Part shown: positions 1 through 7,077 of the stretch, one piece after another
How the letters are laid out: every line of letters begins with the position of its first letter
Numbering within the stretch: position 1 is the first letter of the stretch
From: Campylobacterales bacterium
GTDB taxonomy: Bacteria > Campylobacterota > Campylobacteria > Campylobacterales > QNZT01
Assembly: GCA_024278835.1 (NCBI GenBank)
Contig: JAJRSK010000037.1
Location: forward strand, 1-51,192
Direction of reading: 5' to 3'
DNA length: 51,192 nt
Position numbers and translations under genes: made by a program
Notes under the pieces: model-generated
The model's input: only the letters and a program-made list of their open reading frames with translations
The model's database searches: none
What the model was told of the DNA's origin: nothing

Positions 1-30
1 TTCTTCAAGACTGAGATGTTTATATGACAT
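1..30 (-). CDS. N-terminal fragment, possible IS30-family transposase
   Basis: Only the first ten codons lie in the window (ATG at 30-28, running off the left edge). They read MSYKHLSLEE, which resembles the conserved start of IS30-family transposases, where a KHL(T/S)LEER segment opens the N-terminal helix-turn-helix. The match is too short to be conclusive. It begins 7 nt after an attC-like core site, so it could instead be the first codons of another integron cassette gene. Confidence 0.35.
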   Translation of the reverse strand, partial: MSYKHLSLEE

Positions 31-37
31 TTTTACC

Positions 38-115
38 CCTTAACTTTAGTAGTTGATTGTTTTTGGGTATCTTAGTCTTGTTGGACTTAAATACACAATC
101 AATTTTTAGTTAGGG
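38..115 (-). other. attC-like site 3 (uncertain)
   Basis: Read on the minus strand, the segment opens with CCCTAAC (115-109) and closes with GTTAAGG (44-38). These pair imperfectly as the outer R''/R' arms of an integron attC site. Inside, TTGATTGT (102-95) pairs perfectly with ACAATCAA (60-53). The stop codon of the gene at 99-584 lies inside it, as is usual for cassettes. The alternative is that this is the terminal region of an IS30-type element whose transposase starts at 30. Confidence 0.35.
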
Positions 116-584
116 TATTCGCTTGGTATGCGAATCCGCCATTGTATTTTTTATGAAATTTTTGCTTTATCGCAAAAGCTTCATCTAATGAAAATCTTCC
201 TTGTAACCTAATCATTATAATTTCATCATATTTGTTCACATGAACATAGCCTTTCATTCCTCCAATTGCTTTAGTGATTCGTCTTTGATGCAATTCAAGA
301 ATATCAAATTTAAATAAGGAATCATTGATGGTAGATGAATACATTGTAATTCCTCCATACGAATGCTTATTTCTTTTTATTTTAACTTCTAGTTTTTTTG
401 CATCCTCTAGCTTTTCTTTTTTTAAGACATTTTTACTTTTATAAGGGGTAATGTCAAACCCTTTACACTCCCACCTATTTATGCTTCCATTCCATTTCCA
501 TATTCCATTATTATTTTCACAAACTGAATGAAGTGAGCCAGAAGCATTAACAATAAATAAAAATATTAAAATAGTTATTTTCAT
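99..584 (-). CDS. hypothetical exported protein (cassette gene)
   Basis: 161 residues, not recognised. The N-terminus (MKITILIFLFIVNASGS) is a Sec signal peptide, so the protein is probably periplasmic or membrane-associated. The mature part has a Cys-x(17)-Cys pair (residues 22 and 40) in a Trp-rich stretch, then a basic, Lys-rich linker. The C-terminal 50 residues alternate strand-like segments with a helix (AFAIKQKF), a pattern faintly like a SPOR fold, but I would not assign that. The start is supported by AAGGA 7 nt upstream of ATG. Composition is very AT-rich. It is the third gene of a minus-strand array flanked by attC-like sites, so it is most likely a gene cassette. Confidence 0.6.
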   Translation of the reverse strand: MKITILIFLFIVNASGSLHSVCENNNGIWKWNGSINRWECKGFDITPYKSKNVLKKEKLEDAKKLEVKIKRNKHSYGGITMYSSTINDSLFKFDILELHQRRITKAIGGMKGYVHVNKYDEIIMIRLQGRFSLDEAFAIKQKFHKKYNGGFAYQANTLTKN

Positions 585-589
585 TCAAA

Positions 590-724
590 ATTCCTTTTTT
601 TAGTTTTTGTACTACTTTTTATAAAAAAGTAGTTGTCTTCCATAGTTTATATGGAATTTATTTGATAGTTCAATGCAATAAAGATTTCTTATCTTTGGTC
701 ACTATATAAACTTTCGAACTATTA
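590..724. other. structured non-coding spacer
   Basis: About 135 bases between attC-like site 2 and the exported cassette gene. It holds several inverted repeats: a perfect 10-bp hairpin (ACTACTTTTT with its complement, around 610-632), AAAGAT/ATCTTT around 682-698, TAGTTC/GAACTA enclosing that, and GTTTATAT/ATATAAAC. No open frame is convincing. It may be a folded leader of the downstream (minus-strand) cassette gene or a decayed cassette. Confidence 0.35.
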
Positions 725-795
725 AGACAACGGTAGTCTTGAGAAATAGTTTTGCCCGCTAGGGTAAACTATTTCTCTCCAAGTACTTGTTATAT
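725..795 (-). other. integron attC-like site 2
   Basis: Minus-strand reading: R'' ATATAAC (795-789), then an arm containing CTTGGAGAGAAATAGTTT, a short loop with CCC/GGG, the complementary arm AAACTATTTCTCAAG, and R' GTTGTCT (731-725). Total 71 bp, within the normal attC range. The arms are nearly identical to site 1 with the same spacing on both sides, including the unmatched bases typical of attC. The R' core keeps the essential GTT but departs from GTTRRRY. It directly follows the stop codon of the gene at 798-1043. Confidence 0.7.
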
Positions 796-797
796 GT

Positions 798-1043
798 TTA
801 TGTCAGTTCCACAACTTCTATACTTTTTGAATATTTTAATGCTTCATCAATAAATATTTTCATTGCTTCTCCAATAGTTTTTTGATCAACTAAATTGTCT
901 AACAAATAAAATCCATAATCATTTACTGAATAATTATATATTTCTGTCATTTGACTACTGATTGGCGATGGTAGCTTGTTTAAAACTTCATGTGATTTGT
1001 ATGCCTTTGGCATATCAAAAATTATTTTATATTCTTTTTTCAT
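798..1043 (-). CDS. hypothetical small protein (cassette gene)
   Basis: 81 residues, no family recognised, no signal peptide or membrane segment. It has a beta-alpha looking layout: a short strand (EYKIIFDM), a proline-rich turn, then a helical C-terminal half (KTIGEAMKIFIDEALKYSKSIEVVEL). It starts 18 nt after the stop of the preceding minus-strand gene (1062-1466) with GGAG spaced 6 nt from ATG, and no attC separates the two. They therefore seem to share one cassette. Its stop codon sits 2 nt before attC-like site 2. Confidence 0.6.
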   Translation of the reverse strand: MKKEYKIIFDMPKAYKSHEVLNKLPSPISSQMTEIYNYSVNDYGFYLLDNLVDQKTIGEAMKIFIDEALKYSKSIEVVELT

Positions 1044-1061
1044 TTTTTCTCCAAATTTTCG

Positions 1062-1466
1062 CTAAATAACATCTATGTAAACAAAATCAGAAAATTTTAA
1101 TTTTGTTTTTCCATTTAAATCTTTTCTCATAGCCAATACAATATTTCCAACAACTTTTCTTCCTTGTTGTGGGTCAGGAGCATTTCCTTTTGTGTCTATT
1201 ACTAATTTGACCATTTCATTTATAGCTTCTATAACTTCATCTGAACTATATATCCAAGACTTGTATTGTTCTTCAAAAAACTTACGTTTTGTTTCGGAGG
1301 TTGCTGTTGATCCAACAAACCCTTGTAGTAAAATCAGTAAGTTGGCATATTTTTCTTCTTTGTATTTTAAAATAGATTCTTCTCGTTTTGAACGACTAGC
1401 AAAAAAGTAGGTTAAATAAGAACCAGCTATTGCGGTAAAAATTGGTAATATTGCATTTGCTTCCAA
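1062..1466 (-). CDS. hypothetical membrane-anchored protein (cassette gene)
   Basis: 134 residues, not recognised. It has one N-terminal membrane helix (ILPIFTAIAGSYLTYFFA) followed by a positively charged stop (SRSKREE) and a soluble, mostly helical cytoplasmic part, so N-terminus-out single-pass topology is likely. The start codon is TTG at 1466 with AAGGA about 6 nt upstream. The start lies 16 nt after an integron core site GTTAGAT (1488-1482), the classic spacing from attC to the first codon of a cassette gene. Small bitopic proteins of unknown role are frequent in environmental integron cassettes. Confidence 0.65.
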   Translation of the reverse strand: MEANAILPIFTAIAGSYLTYFFASRSKREESILKYKEEKYANLLILLQGFVGSTATSETKRKFFEEQYKSWIYSSDEVIEAINEMVKLVIDTKGNAPDPQQGRKVVGNIVLAMRKDLNGKTKLKFSDFVYIDVI

Positions 1467-1539
1467 ATATATTCCTTTGTCATCTAACGTTTGACTTGAG
1501 AAATAGTTTTCCTGCTAGGGTAAACTATTTCTCTCCAAG

Positions 1540-3311
1540 GAGACTGTGAAAGAACCCAAACTCAAAAGCCTATAAAATATCATAACCAAACAAGCCTAAA
1601 GTTCACTATATTAGAACCTTTAAAATAGTATAATATACTTACAGAAAGAGGCTAAAAATGGGACTATACAAAGAGGGGTTAAATCGAAAACAACAGTTAA
1701 TGTTTCCAACATCATTGGATGAATTGGTAGATGAGAACAATATGGCAAGAGCGATAGAAGCCTATGTCAATACATTGAATATCTCTTCGTTAAACCTAAA
1801 AACAAAAAAGAGCTTCATCAAAGATGGACAACCAGCATTTCATCCAAAGCTATTACTAAAGATTTACATGTATGGCTACTTAAACAAGATACGAAGTTCT
1901 AGAAAACTAGAGACAGAGATAACTAGAAACATCGAGATGATGTGGCTGACTCAAGGCTTAACACCAAGCTATAAAACCATCGCCAACTTTAGAAAAGACA
2001 ATCCAAAAGCCTTACAAACCATCTTTAAAGAGTTTAGCATACTCATCAGAGATTTGAAACTTATCACAGGCGATTTAGTCGCCGTTGATGGCGCATACTT
2101 GCGCGCTAATGCTAGTAAAAACACCCTAATAATGAAAAAAACAGTAAAAAAAGATTTAGCAAAGATAGATGAAGATATCAAAAACTATATGACTGTCTTA
2201 GAGACCTTGGATAAAGAAGATAAAAATCAGACAAACCTCAAAATATCCAAAGAAGAGATAGAAAAACTAGTAGAGAAAAAAGAGAAAATGCAAAAGGATT
2301 TAGAGTTACTAGAGACCCTAGGCAAAGAACAGTTCAATAAAACAGACCATGACGCTACTGCCATGAGTAAGCCAGCACATAACCTTATGGCTTATAATTC
2401 ACAGATAGCAGTTGACCATAAATATAAATTTATCGTAGCTACAGATATCAGTACAAATGGTCATGATTTAGACCAACTGCATAACATGGCACTAAAGAGT
2501 AAAGCGATAGTCAATAATCCTGATATGATAGTAACAGCAGATAAAGGCTATTACTCCACTAGAGAAATAAAGAAATGTATAGAAAACGGCATAGAAACTA
2601 TCATACCACCAAGATGCACAGCAGCAAATAAAAAAATCAAAAGTGCAAGATTTTCTAAAAACCAATTTACCTACAATCATCAAGATGATTGTTATATCTG
2701 TCCCAATAATCAAAAACTCAAAAAAATAGAAAAACAGTATGAGAGAAACGGACGAATGCTAGATGTATATAGAATCTCAAGCACCTGCTGTAAAATATGC
2801 CCTTTAAAACAAAACTGCCTCTCAGATGTCACACCCAATAAACAGATGTATAGATGGGAACATGAAAACATCATAGATGATTATGTAAAAAAGATGGCAA
2901 CACCAGAAGCTAAAAAGATAGTTAAGCTGAGAGGCTCTATCGTAGAACATCCATTTGGAACAATCAAAAGAACACTAGGATGGGATCACTTTCTGGTTAG
3001 AAGTAAAGAAAAAGTACTTGGAGAAAATGCTCTTATCATGTTTACCTATAATTTTAGAAGATTACTTAACCTCATAGGGATAGATTTGTTTAAAAAACTC
3101 TGCCAAGCCATAAAAGAAAAGAATCTGACACAGATAAGGCAAGAGATAGCGGCTTATATCTAAGAATATAGCCTTATTTGGGGACAAATCACTCTAGTTT
3201 TAGAAATATATTTTTGAGATAGGATTTTTTACAGAAATTGAGTTTTTAGAGAAGATATAGAGGAAAATGACTGTGAATTTGGGGGAGTATTGGGACTAAG
3301 TTCACAGTCTC
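1540..3311 (+). mobile_element. IS1182-family insertion sequence
   Basis: About 1.77 kb with one transposase gene. The ends are 11-bp perfect terminal inverted repeats GAGACTGTGAA (1540-1550; complement at 3301-3311). The flanks carry a 3-bp duplication AAG (1537-1539 and 3312-3314), which may be a target-site duplication. The element lies inside the hairpin arm of an attC-like site and is oriented opposite to the cassette genes. It looks intact. Confidence 0.8.
1658..3163 (+). CDS. IS1182-family transposase
   Basis: 501 residues, full length for the family. The N-terminal DUF772-type domain (about residues 20-110, with HPKLLLKIYMYGY) is followed by a DDE nuclease. Candidate catalytic acids are Asp in VAVDGAYLRA, Asp in VTADKGYYS and Glu in SIVEHPFGTIKR near the C-terminus. 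A long charged coiled-coil insertion (about 165-225) and a Cys cluster (CYICP, TCCKICPLKQNC, about 350-390) are typical of IS1182-like enzymes. AGAGGC precedes the ATG. No frameshift is seen, so the element is potentially active. Confidence 0.9.
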   Translation: MGLYKEGLNRKQQLMFPTSLDELVDENNMARAIEAYVNTLNISSLNLKTKKSFIKDGQPAFHPKLLLKIYMYGYLNKIRSSRKLETEITRNIEMMWLTQGLTPSYKTIANFRKDNPKALQTIFKEFSILIRDLKLITGDLVAVDGAYLRANASKNTLIMKKTVKKDLAKIDEDIKNYMTVLETLDKEDKNQTNLKISKEEIEKLVEKKEKMQKDLELLETLGKEQFNKTDHDATAMSKPAHNLMAYNSQIAVDHKYKFIVATDISTNGHDLDQLHNMALKSKAIVNNPDMIVTADKGYYSTREIKKCIENGIETIIPPRCTAANKKIKSARFSKNQFTYNHQDDCYICPNNQKLKKIEKQYERNGRMLDVYRISSTCCKICPLKQNCLSDVTPNKQMYRWEHENIIDDYVKKMATPEAKKIVKLRGSIVEHPFGTIKRTLGWDHFLVRSKEKVLGENALIMFTYNFRRLLNLIGIDLFKKLCQAIKEKNLTQIRQEIAAYI

Positions 3312-3320
3312 AAGGTTTTG

Positions 3321-4139
3321 TTAGACTTTTTTGCCAACACCATTTTCAAAGCTTTTAATAGAATCTGCCAGTTTACTTTGTGGTGTTGCACTATAAATCC
3401 TCTCTATAACAAGCTTTGTTGAAATGGCAGCAAGTCCATCTAAAATAGACAGAACTCTTTTTAAATATTTTGTATCTAGTATAATTTTATTACCAGGCTT
3501 TAATGTTGTATTGACTACTTCTCGCACATATTTTCTATCAACCCTACCATTGTTATGAATAATTGCATTTCGATTTGCAGTAATTTCTTTATACTCATCT
3601 AAAATATGTTGATAATTATCAGGAAAGTATTTTTTAAACTCTAGTTTTATTTTGTCTTTTTCAAATATATCTAATGGATTTCCATAAAATATTGATCGTA
3701 ACTTTTCCTCGATTATTTTTGATATCATCTCTTCTTTTGTATCTGAATCAACAATATAGTTGAGATATTTTTCACCTTCTTTTTCTGTCTGTCCTTTACT
3801 GTTGTTTTTTAATTTTTCTGGAAAATCAGTGTAAACTATTTCTGCTAGATTACATATATAATCTTCAAATGTTCCTATTGAATCTAGTAACACTCTATTT
3901 GTTTGTGAGTTTTGAAGAACTTGACCTAAGGCACTTAAAGAAGTTGCTTTTGTTGTTTTTCTAACTTGTCCATCAGCTAAAAATGGTTCAAACTTATATG
4001 GAGGCAATGTCCCATTTTTTATATTTTCATGTAAAAGAGGTGCATAAAATTGTATAAAAGAGTACTCTTCCCAAATATGACGTAATTTTTGTCTATATTT
4101 TTTCATTAATACATGTAGTCTAGGCACGCTTTTATTCAT
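3321..4139 (-). CDS. cassette gene with a HEPN-type RX4H motif
   Basis: 272 residues, soluble and mostly helical. Residues 190-195 read RNAIIH followed by NNG, matching the RX4H signature of HEPN-domain RNases, which often occurs as RNAIxHN. The preceding helix (DEYKEITA) and following segment fit the usual HEPN context. HEPN proteins are commonly toxins or phage-defence effectors, so an RNase role is a reasonable inference. I see no MNT or other antitoxin beside it. The start is well supported (AAGGA, 5 nt, ATG) and lies 16 nt after a GTTAGAC core site at 4161-4155. The stop codon lies within the R'' arm of attC site 1. It appears to be the first cassette of the array. Confidence 0.65.
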   Translation of the reverse strand: MNKSVPRLHVLMKKYRQKLRHIWEEYSFIQFYAPLLHENIKNGTLPPYKFEPFLADGQVRKTTKATSLSALGQVLQNSQTNRVLLDSIGTFEDYICNLAEIVYTDFPEKLKNNSKGQTEKEGEKYLNYIVDSDTKEEMISKIIEEKLRSIFYGNPLDIFEKDKIKLEFKKYFPDNYQHILDEYKEITANRNAIIHNNGRVDRKYVREVVNTTLKPGNKIILDTKYLKRVLSILDGLAAISTKLVIERIYSATPQSKLADSIKSFENGVGKKV

Positions 4140-4154
4140 AGGTTTCCTTTTGTA

Positions 4155-4356
4155 GTCTAACTATTTAATACCTAACAAACTATACAAACCACCATCAATA
4201 TCCAAACATTATCTAACACCCAAAATGTGCATATAATAATATAAGAGATAAAACTATTTGTAAATTTAAATTATTATAGTTAAAAATTAAAATAATTTCA
4301 AGCTTAACATAATCTTTTAACTTGAAAATTGACAATTATCCCACACTTTGTTAGAT
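4155..4356 (-). other. array edge: attI/attC-like cores without an integrase
   Basis: This 200-base stretch upstream of the first cassette has integron core heptamers on the minus strand: ATCTAAC (4356-4350), GTTAGAT (4217-4211) and GTTAGAC (4161-4155), plus TTGTTAGG near 4172. ATCTAAC and GTTAGAT are exact complements, and the adjacent AAAGTGTG/CACATTTT partly pair. On the plus strand, ACAATTATC and GATAATTGT form another inverted repeat (4332-4361). The remainder of 4140-4526 has no gene, and no integrase is found nearby. The region could be a remnant attI or a degenerate long attC. Confidence 0.45.
4273..4301 (-). promoter_or_regulatory. sigma70-type promoter for the cassette array
   Basis: TTGAAA (4301-4296), a 17-bp spacer and TATAAT (4278-4273) on the minus strand. 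This is one base from the ideal -35 and a perfect -10. It points into the first cassette gene (start 4139) and sits just upstream of the GTTAGAT/GTTAGAC cores, where a cassette promoter (Pc) would be. Confidence 0.65.
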
Positions 4357-4526
4357 AATTGTTTAAAAATCCATTATTTATGCACTTTGTATATATTACC
4401 TCAAGCCACCATCGCTAGGAGTATCTCCACACCTATCATGATAGCTTCAGATTCTCCACTTTAGCCTCTTCTTGCATATAAGTTTTACATACTTATCATG
4501 ATAATATATCCACAAAGGAATGTATC

Positions 4527-5720
4527 ATGATAGATGTACTGGTAATTGGCACGGGCGAATATGTTACGGGCTTGGCTGGGGAGAGTGTTGTAGAGAGTGA
4601 CAAGAGTTTTGGTGTGATTGCCCTCTCTCTTTTTGATATGCGTCAGCGTGGCTTGGTGGGGGATATCTCACTTGTCGGGAGAAATGGCAAACGATTTGAT
4701 GCCATAAGAGAGCATTTTGAGAGAAACCTCAAAGGGGCTTACCCTAGCTTAGATGTTTCATTTAACGCTTATCCCAAAGAGCCTATTGTTGATGAAGATG
4801 CTTATAAAGTCGCTTTGGGTGAGATGAAAAAAGGATCTGCCGTACTCATCTTTACACCCGATGATACACACTTTGAGATAGCAAAAGAAGCACTCGAGGC
4901 AGGGATGCATGTGCTGGTTGCCAAGCCCTTGGTCAAAACACTCCAAGAGCATCGGGAATTGATGGATTTAAGTCAAGCAAAAAATACCCTTTTGATGCTA
5001 GAGGTGCATAAACGCTTTGATCCTATCTATGCTGATGCGGTAGATGAGATTCGCACCTTGGGGGATTTTTCGTACTTTAACGCCTATATGTCACAGCCAA
5101 AATCCCAACTAGAAACCTTTAAAGCATGGGCTGGTATCTCTAGCGATATCTCCTATTATCTTAACTCACATCATATAGATTTACTCTCGTGGGCGCTGCA
5201 AGATATCGCTAGACCTCTAAGCGTCTATGCCACCGCGTCAAGAGGCGTGGCGGATGATTTACTAGGTCGTGAAGTAGAAGATACCATCACACTCACCATA
5301 GCGTGGGAAAATATCCAAAGCAAAAACCTCGCCACCAGTATCCATACCGCTTCATGGATAGCACCCCCTGCCGATGTCCATTCACAACAACGCTTCTTTT
5401 ATATGGGACACAAGGGGGAAATCAACATCGACCAAGCCCACAGAGGATATAGCATCGCAACAGATACAAAAGGCTTCAAATCAGCCAACCCACTTTTCAT
5501 GAAATACACCCCAAGAGAGGGGAAATTTGCAGGGCAAAGTGGCTATGGGTATCAAAGTATTGCACATTTTATCACATCTTCTCACTCACTTGAGAAAAAA
5601 AGTACAAACTTAAAACAACTCAACAAAACCCTCCCAACCATCGCAAATACCTTGCAGACAACGGCTATTTTAGAAGCAGGATACAAGAGTCTAAGAAGTA
5701 AAAAAGTAGAAAATATTTAA
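4527..5720 (+). CDS. Gfo/Idh/MocA-family oxidoreductase
   Basis: 397 residues. The N-terminal Rossmann domain begins with VLVIGTGEYVTG (NAD(P) loop). The usual central EKP motif appears as AKP in HVLVAKPL (about residue 134), so the Glu before the conserved Lys-Pro is replaced. The C-terminal domain carries NSHHIDLLSW (about 215), the His-x-x-x-Asp type motif of the family. The family acts on sugars, inositols or related polyols; the substrate cannot be told here. Start: AAGGA, then ATG inside a copy of the TATCATGATA palindrome. The gene stands alone on the plus strand between the cassette array and the cold-shock gene. Confidence 0.75.
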   Translation: MIDVLVIGTGEYVTGLAGESVVESDKSFGVIALSLFDMRQRGLVGDISLVGRNGKRFDAIREHFERNLKGAYPSLDVSFNAYPKEPIVDEDAYKVALGEMKKGSAVLIFTPDDTHFEIAKEALEAGMHVLVAKPLVKTLQEHRELMDLSQAKNTLLMLEVHKRFDPIYADAVDEIRTLGDFSYFNAYMSQPKSQLETFKAWAGISSDISYYLNSHHIDLLSWALQDIARPLSVYATASRGVADDLLGREVEDTITLTIAWENIQSKNLATSIHTASWIAPPADVHSQQRFFYMGHKGEINIDQAHRGYSIATDTKGFKSANPLFMKYTPREGKFAGQSGYGYQSIAHFITSSHSLEKKSTNLKQLNKTLPTIANTLQTTAILEAGYKSLRSKKVENI

Positions 5721-5724
5721 AAAT

Positions 5725-5753
5725 TTGCTATTTTTTTAAAAATCAGTTATAAT
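5725..5753 (+). promoter_or_regulatory. promoter of the cold-shock gene
   Basis: TTGCTA (5725-5730), 17-bp spacer, TATAAT (5748-5753). Transcription would start near 5760, giving an untranslated leader of about 125 nt before the cold-shock gene. It overlaps the region just after the oxidoreductase stop codon. Confidence 0.6.
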
Positions 5754-5759
5754 AGCCCT

Positions 5760-5885
5760 GATTTAAGATGAGGTTAGAGTTCATCTTTGGTATAAACGCG
5801 TTTGATTACACTGCTAGACCGAAAGACTCCCCCCGATTTAAATTCCCAACTTCTTAGGAAGTAATTTTTTTAAAAGGCATTTAAT
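5760..5885 (+). promoter_or_regulatory. long structured 5' leader of the cold-shock gene
   Basis: The leader contains a perfect 7-bp hairpin (AAGATGA with TCATCTT, around 5765-5788). Near the end there is a short ACTTC/GAAGT hairpin followed by a run of seven T, just before the ribosome-binding region. Long folded leaders are typical of cspA-type mRNAs, where they control translation or decay with temperature. The second hairpin plus T-run could also act as a weak attenuator. Confidence 0.4.
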
Positions 5886-6104
5886 ATGGCAGATTTAGTA
5901 AATGGAACAGTAAAATGGTTCAATGATGAAAAAGGTTATGGATTTATCCAACAAGAAAACGGCGGAGCAGATGTATTTGTACATTTTCGTCAAGTAAACC
6001 ACAATGGACCAGGACGTGTTTCTTTGGCTGAAGGTCAAGCAGTAACATTCGAAATCGGCGAAGGTCAAAAAGGCCCACAAGCTGAAAACGTAACACCTCA
6101 GTAG
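5886..6104 (+). CDS. cspA: cold-shock protein (CspA family)
   Basis: 72 residues, a single cold-shock domain of normal length. It binds single-stranded RNA or DNA and melts RNA structure. The RNP1-like motif KGYGFI (residues 17-22) and RNP2-like VFVHF (30-34) are intact, with the aromatic residues on the binding face. The C-terminal GPQAENVTP is typical of the family. It is monocistronic: it has its own promoter and long leader upstream and a GC-rich hairpin just downstream. The gene symbol is generic for the family. Confidence 0.93.
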   Translation: MADLVNGTVKWFNDEKGYGFIQQENGGADVFVHFRQVNHNGPGRVSLAEGQAVTFEIGEGQKGPQAENVTPQ

Positions 6105-6114
6105 GTTTTACATT

Positions 6115-6145
6115 TGCGCGTGTGCACTTTGCACGCGCACTTTTA
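6115..6145 (+). terminator. probable terminator of the cold-shock gene
   Basis: TGCGCGTG (6115-6122) pairs with CACGCGCA (6132-6139), an 8-bp GC-rich stem with a 9-nt loop, followed by a short CTTTTA tract. It starts 10 nt after the cold-shock stop codon. Confidence 0.5.
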
Positions 6146-6174
6146 CCCTCTTAGCCTTTTTGAAAAGGCATTTT
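6144..6174. repeat. 31-bp direct repeat, left copy
   Basis: Identical over 31 bp to 7079-7109, which is the 3' end of the flavoenzyme gene at 7078-8403. It contains a hairpin (GCCTTTT/AAAAGGC) and so could also terminate transcription. With the right copy it brackets the MNT-HEPN pair. Confidence 0.9.
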
Positions 6175-6299
6175 CTCATACAAATTTCATATCCAGTTCA
6201 ATCTATAAAATCATTATAATTCACCTACATCATATAAACCAAGCAAATACTCTTCTGCAAGCACATAAGAGACAGCAAATGGATGCATGCTATAACTTA

Positions 6300-6308
6300 T
6301 GCTATACT
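6300..6308 (+). promoter_or_regulatory. extended -10 promoter for the MNT-HEPN pair
   Basis: TG (6300-6301), one base, TATACT (6303-6308). No good -35 element is seen, as is common for extended -10 promoters. It lies about 63 nt upstream of the MNT start codon. The rest of 6175-6370 holds no convincing gene. Confidence 0.4.
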
Positions 6309-6370
6309 TACAGTGTTTTTTTCATTCGACCCTATGGGGGTGAGTGGTGTGAAAATAGAAAGGCATAGAT

Positions 6371-6661
6371 ATGACAAAAGAAGAAATATTACTATTTTTA
6401 AGAGAGAAAAAAAAATTTTTAGCAGAAAATTATGGTGTATTAAGCATAGGACTCTTTGGCTCGTATGCTAGAGATGAAGCAAGGGAAGATAGCGATATCG
6501 ACATCGCTGTGGAGATAAAAAGTGATAATAAAGCAGATAACTATTTTGGATTGTTGCACTATTTGGAAGATACTTTACACAAAAAGATAGATTTGGGTAT
6601 TGAAAGTAATCTTAAAGAAATTGTTAAGCCTTATGTAAAAGAAGAGATTATATATGTCTAA
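6371..6661 (+). CDS. mntA: MNT-family nucleotidyltransferase antitoxin
   Basis: 96 residues. A minimal nucleotidyltransferase with the exact GSX10DXD signature: Gly30-Ser31, then Asp42 and Asp44 (SDIDIAVE). In the characterised MntA-HepT system the MNT protein neutralises its HEPN partner by attaching AMP residues to a Tyr in the toxin's RX4HXY motif. The stop codon overlaps the start of the HEPN gene by 8 nt, so the two are translationally coupled. The module sits between two copies of a 31-bp repeat and has no copy of the palindrome that marks its surroundings, so it looks acquired. Confidence 0.88.
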   Translation: MTKEEILLFLREKKKFLAENYGVLSIGLFGSYARDEAREDSDIDIAVEIKSDNKADNYFGLLHYLEDTLHKKIDLGIESNLKEIVKPYVKEEIIYV

Positions 6662-6992
6662 TCCACGCGGAGATAAACTGTATATTTTAGATATATTAGA
6701 GTCTATAGAAGCGATAGAAAGTTATGTCAAAACATATGACTATGATAGTTTTATAGAAAACAGAATGGTGTATGCTGCTACCATACGAGAACTAGAAATC
6801 ATAGGAGAAGCAGCAAGCAAACTATCAGACGGTTTGAAAGAAAAATATCCCAATATAGACTATAGAACTGTAAAAGATTTTCGTAATGTATTGGCTCATG
6901 AATATTTTGGAGTAGATATGCAAATAGTATGGATGGTCGCTACACAAAAAATACCACAACTAAAACGAGAAATCCAAAAAATAGACATTTAG
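6654..6992 (+). CDS. hepT: HEPN-domain RNase toxin (DUF86)
   Basis: 112 residues, all-helical DUF86/HepT fold. The catalytic RX4HXY motif is complete: Arg77, His82 and Tyr84 in RNVLAHEY, and the following FGVD is characteristic. HepT toxins cleave RNA; Tyr84 would be the residue modified by the MNT partner. The start ATG lies inside the end of mntA (8-nt overlap). Nothing indicates truncation. Antitoxin-first order and coupling agree with other MNT-HEPN pairs. Confidence 0.88.
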   Translation: MSNPRGDKLYILDILESIEAIESYVKTYDYDSFIENRMVYAATIRELEIIGEAASKLSDGLKEKYPNIDYRTVKDFRNVLAHEYFGVDMQIVWMVATQKIPQLKREIQKIDI

Positions 6993-7077
6993 ATAGATTA
7001 CCTATATCACCTGATATCATATAGAAATATAGGTATTACGAATGGTAGCTGACACAGAATTTTTTACGCTCTCTATC

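Larger units (their letters stand above)
1482..3326 (-). other. integron attC-like site 1, split by an IS
   Basis: Removing 1537-3311 restores a 70-bp site on the minus strand. It has R'' GTCTAAC (3326-3320), the arm AAAACCTTGGAGAG continuing across the IS into AAATAGTTT, a loop, the arm AAACTATTTCTCAAG, and R' GTTAGAT (1488-1482). Both cores fit the RYYYAAC/GTTRRRY consensus, and the arms match site 2. The TAA stop of the cassette gene at 3321-4139 lies inside R''. The site is now interrupted between its arms, which should block folding and recombination. Confidence 0.75.

Noticed and set aside
1192-1410. Plus-strand frame of 72 codons opposite the membrane-anchored cassette gene
   Set aside because: It is the complement of a better-supported minus-strand gene that has a ribosome-binding site and attC context.
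6114-6368. Frames of 84 and 62 codons between the cold-shock gene and mntA
   Set aside because: They run through the terminator, the 31-bp repeat and the promoter region; their composition looks non-coding.
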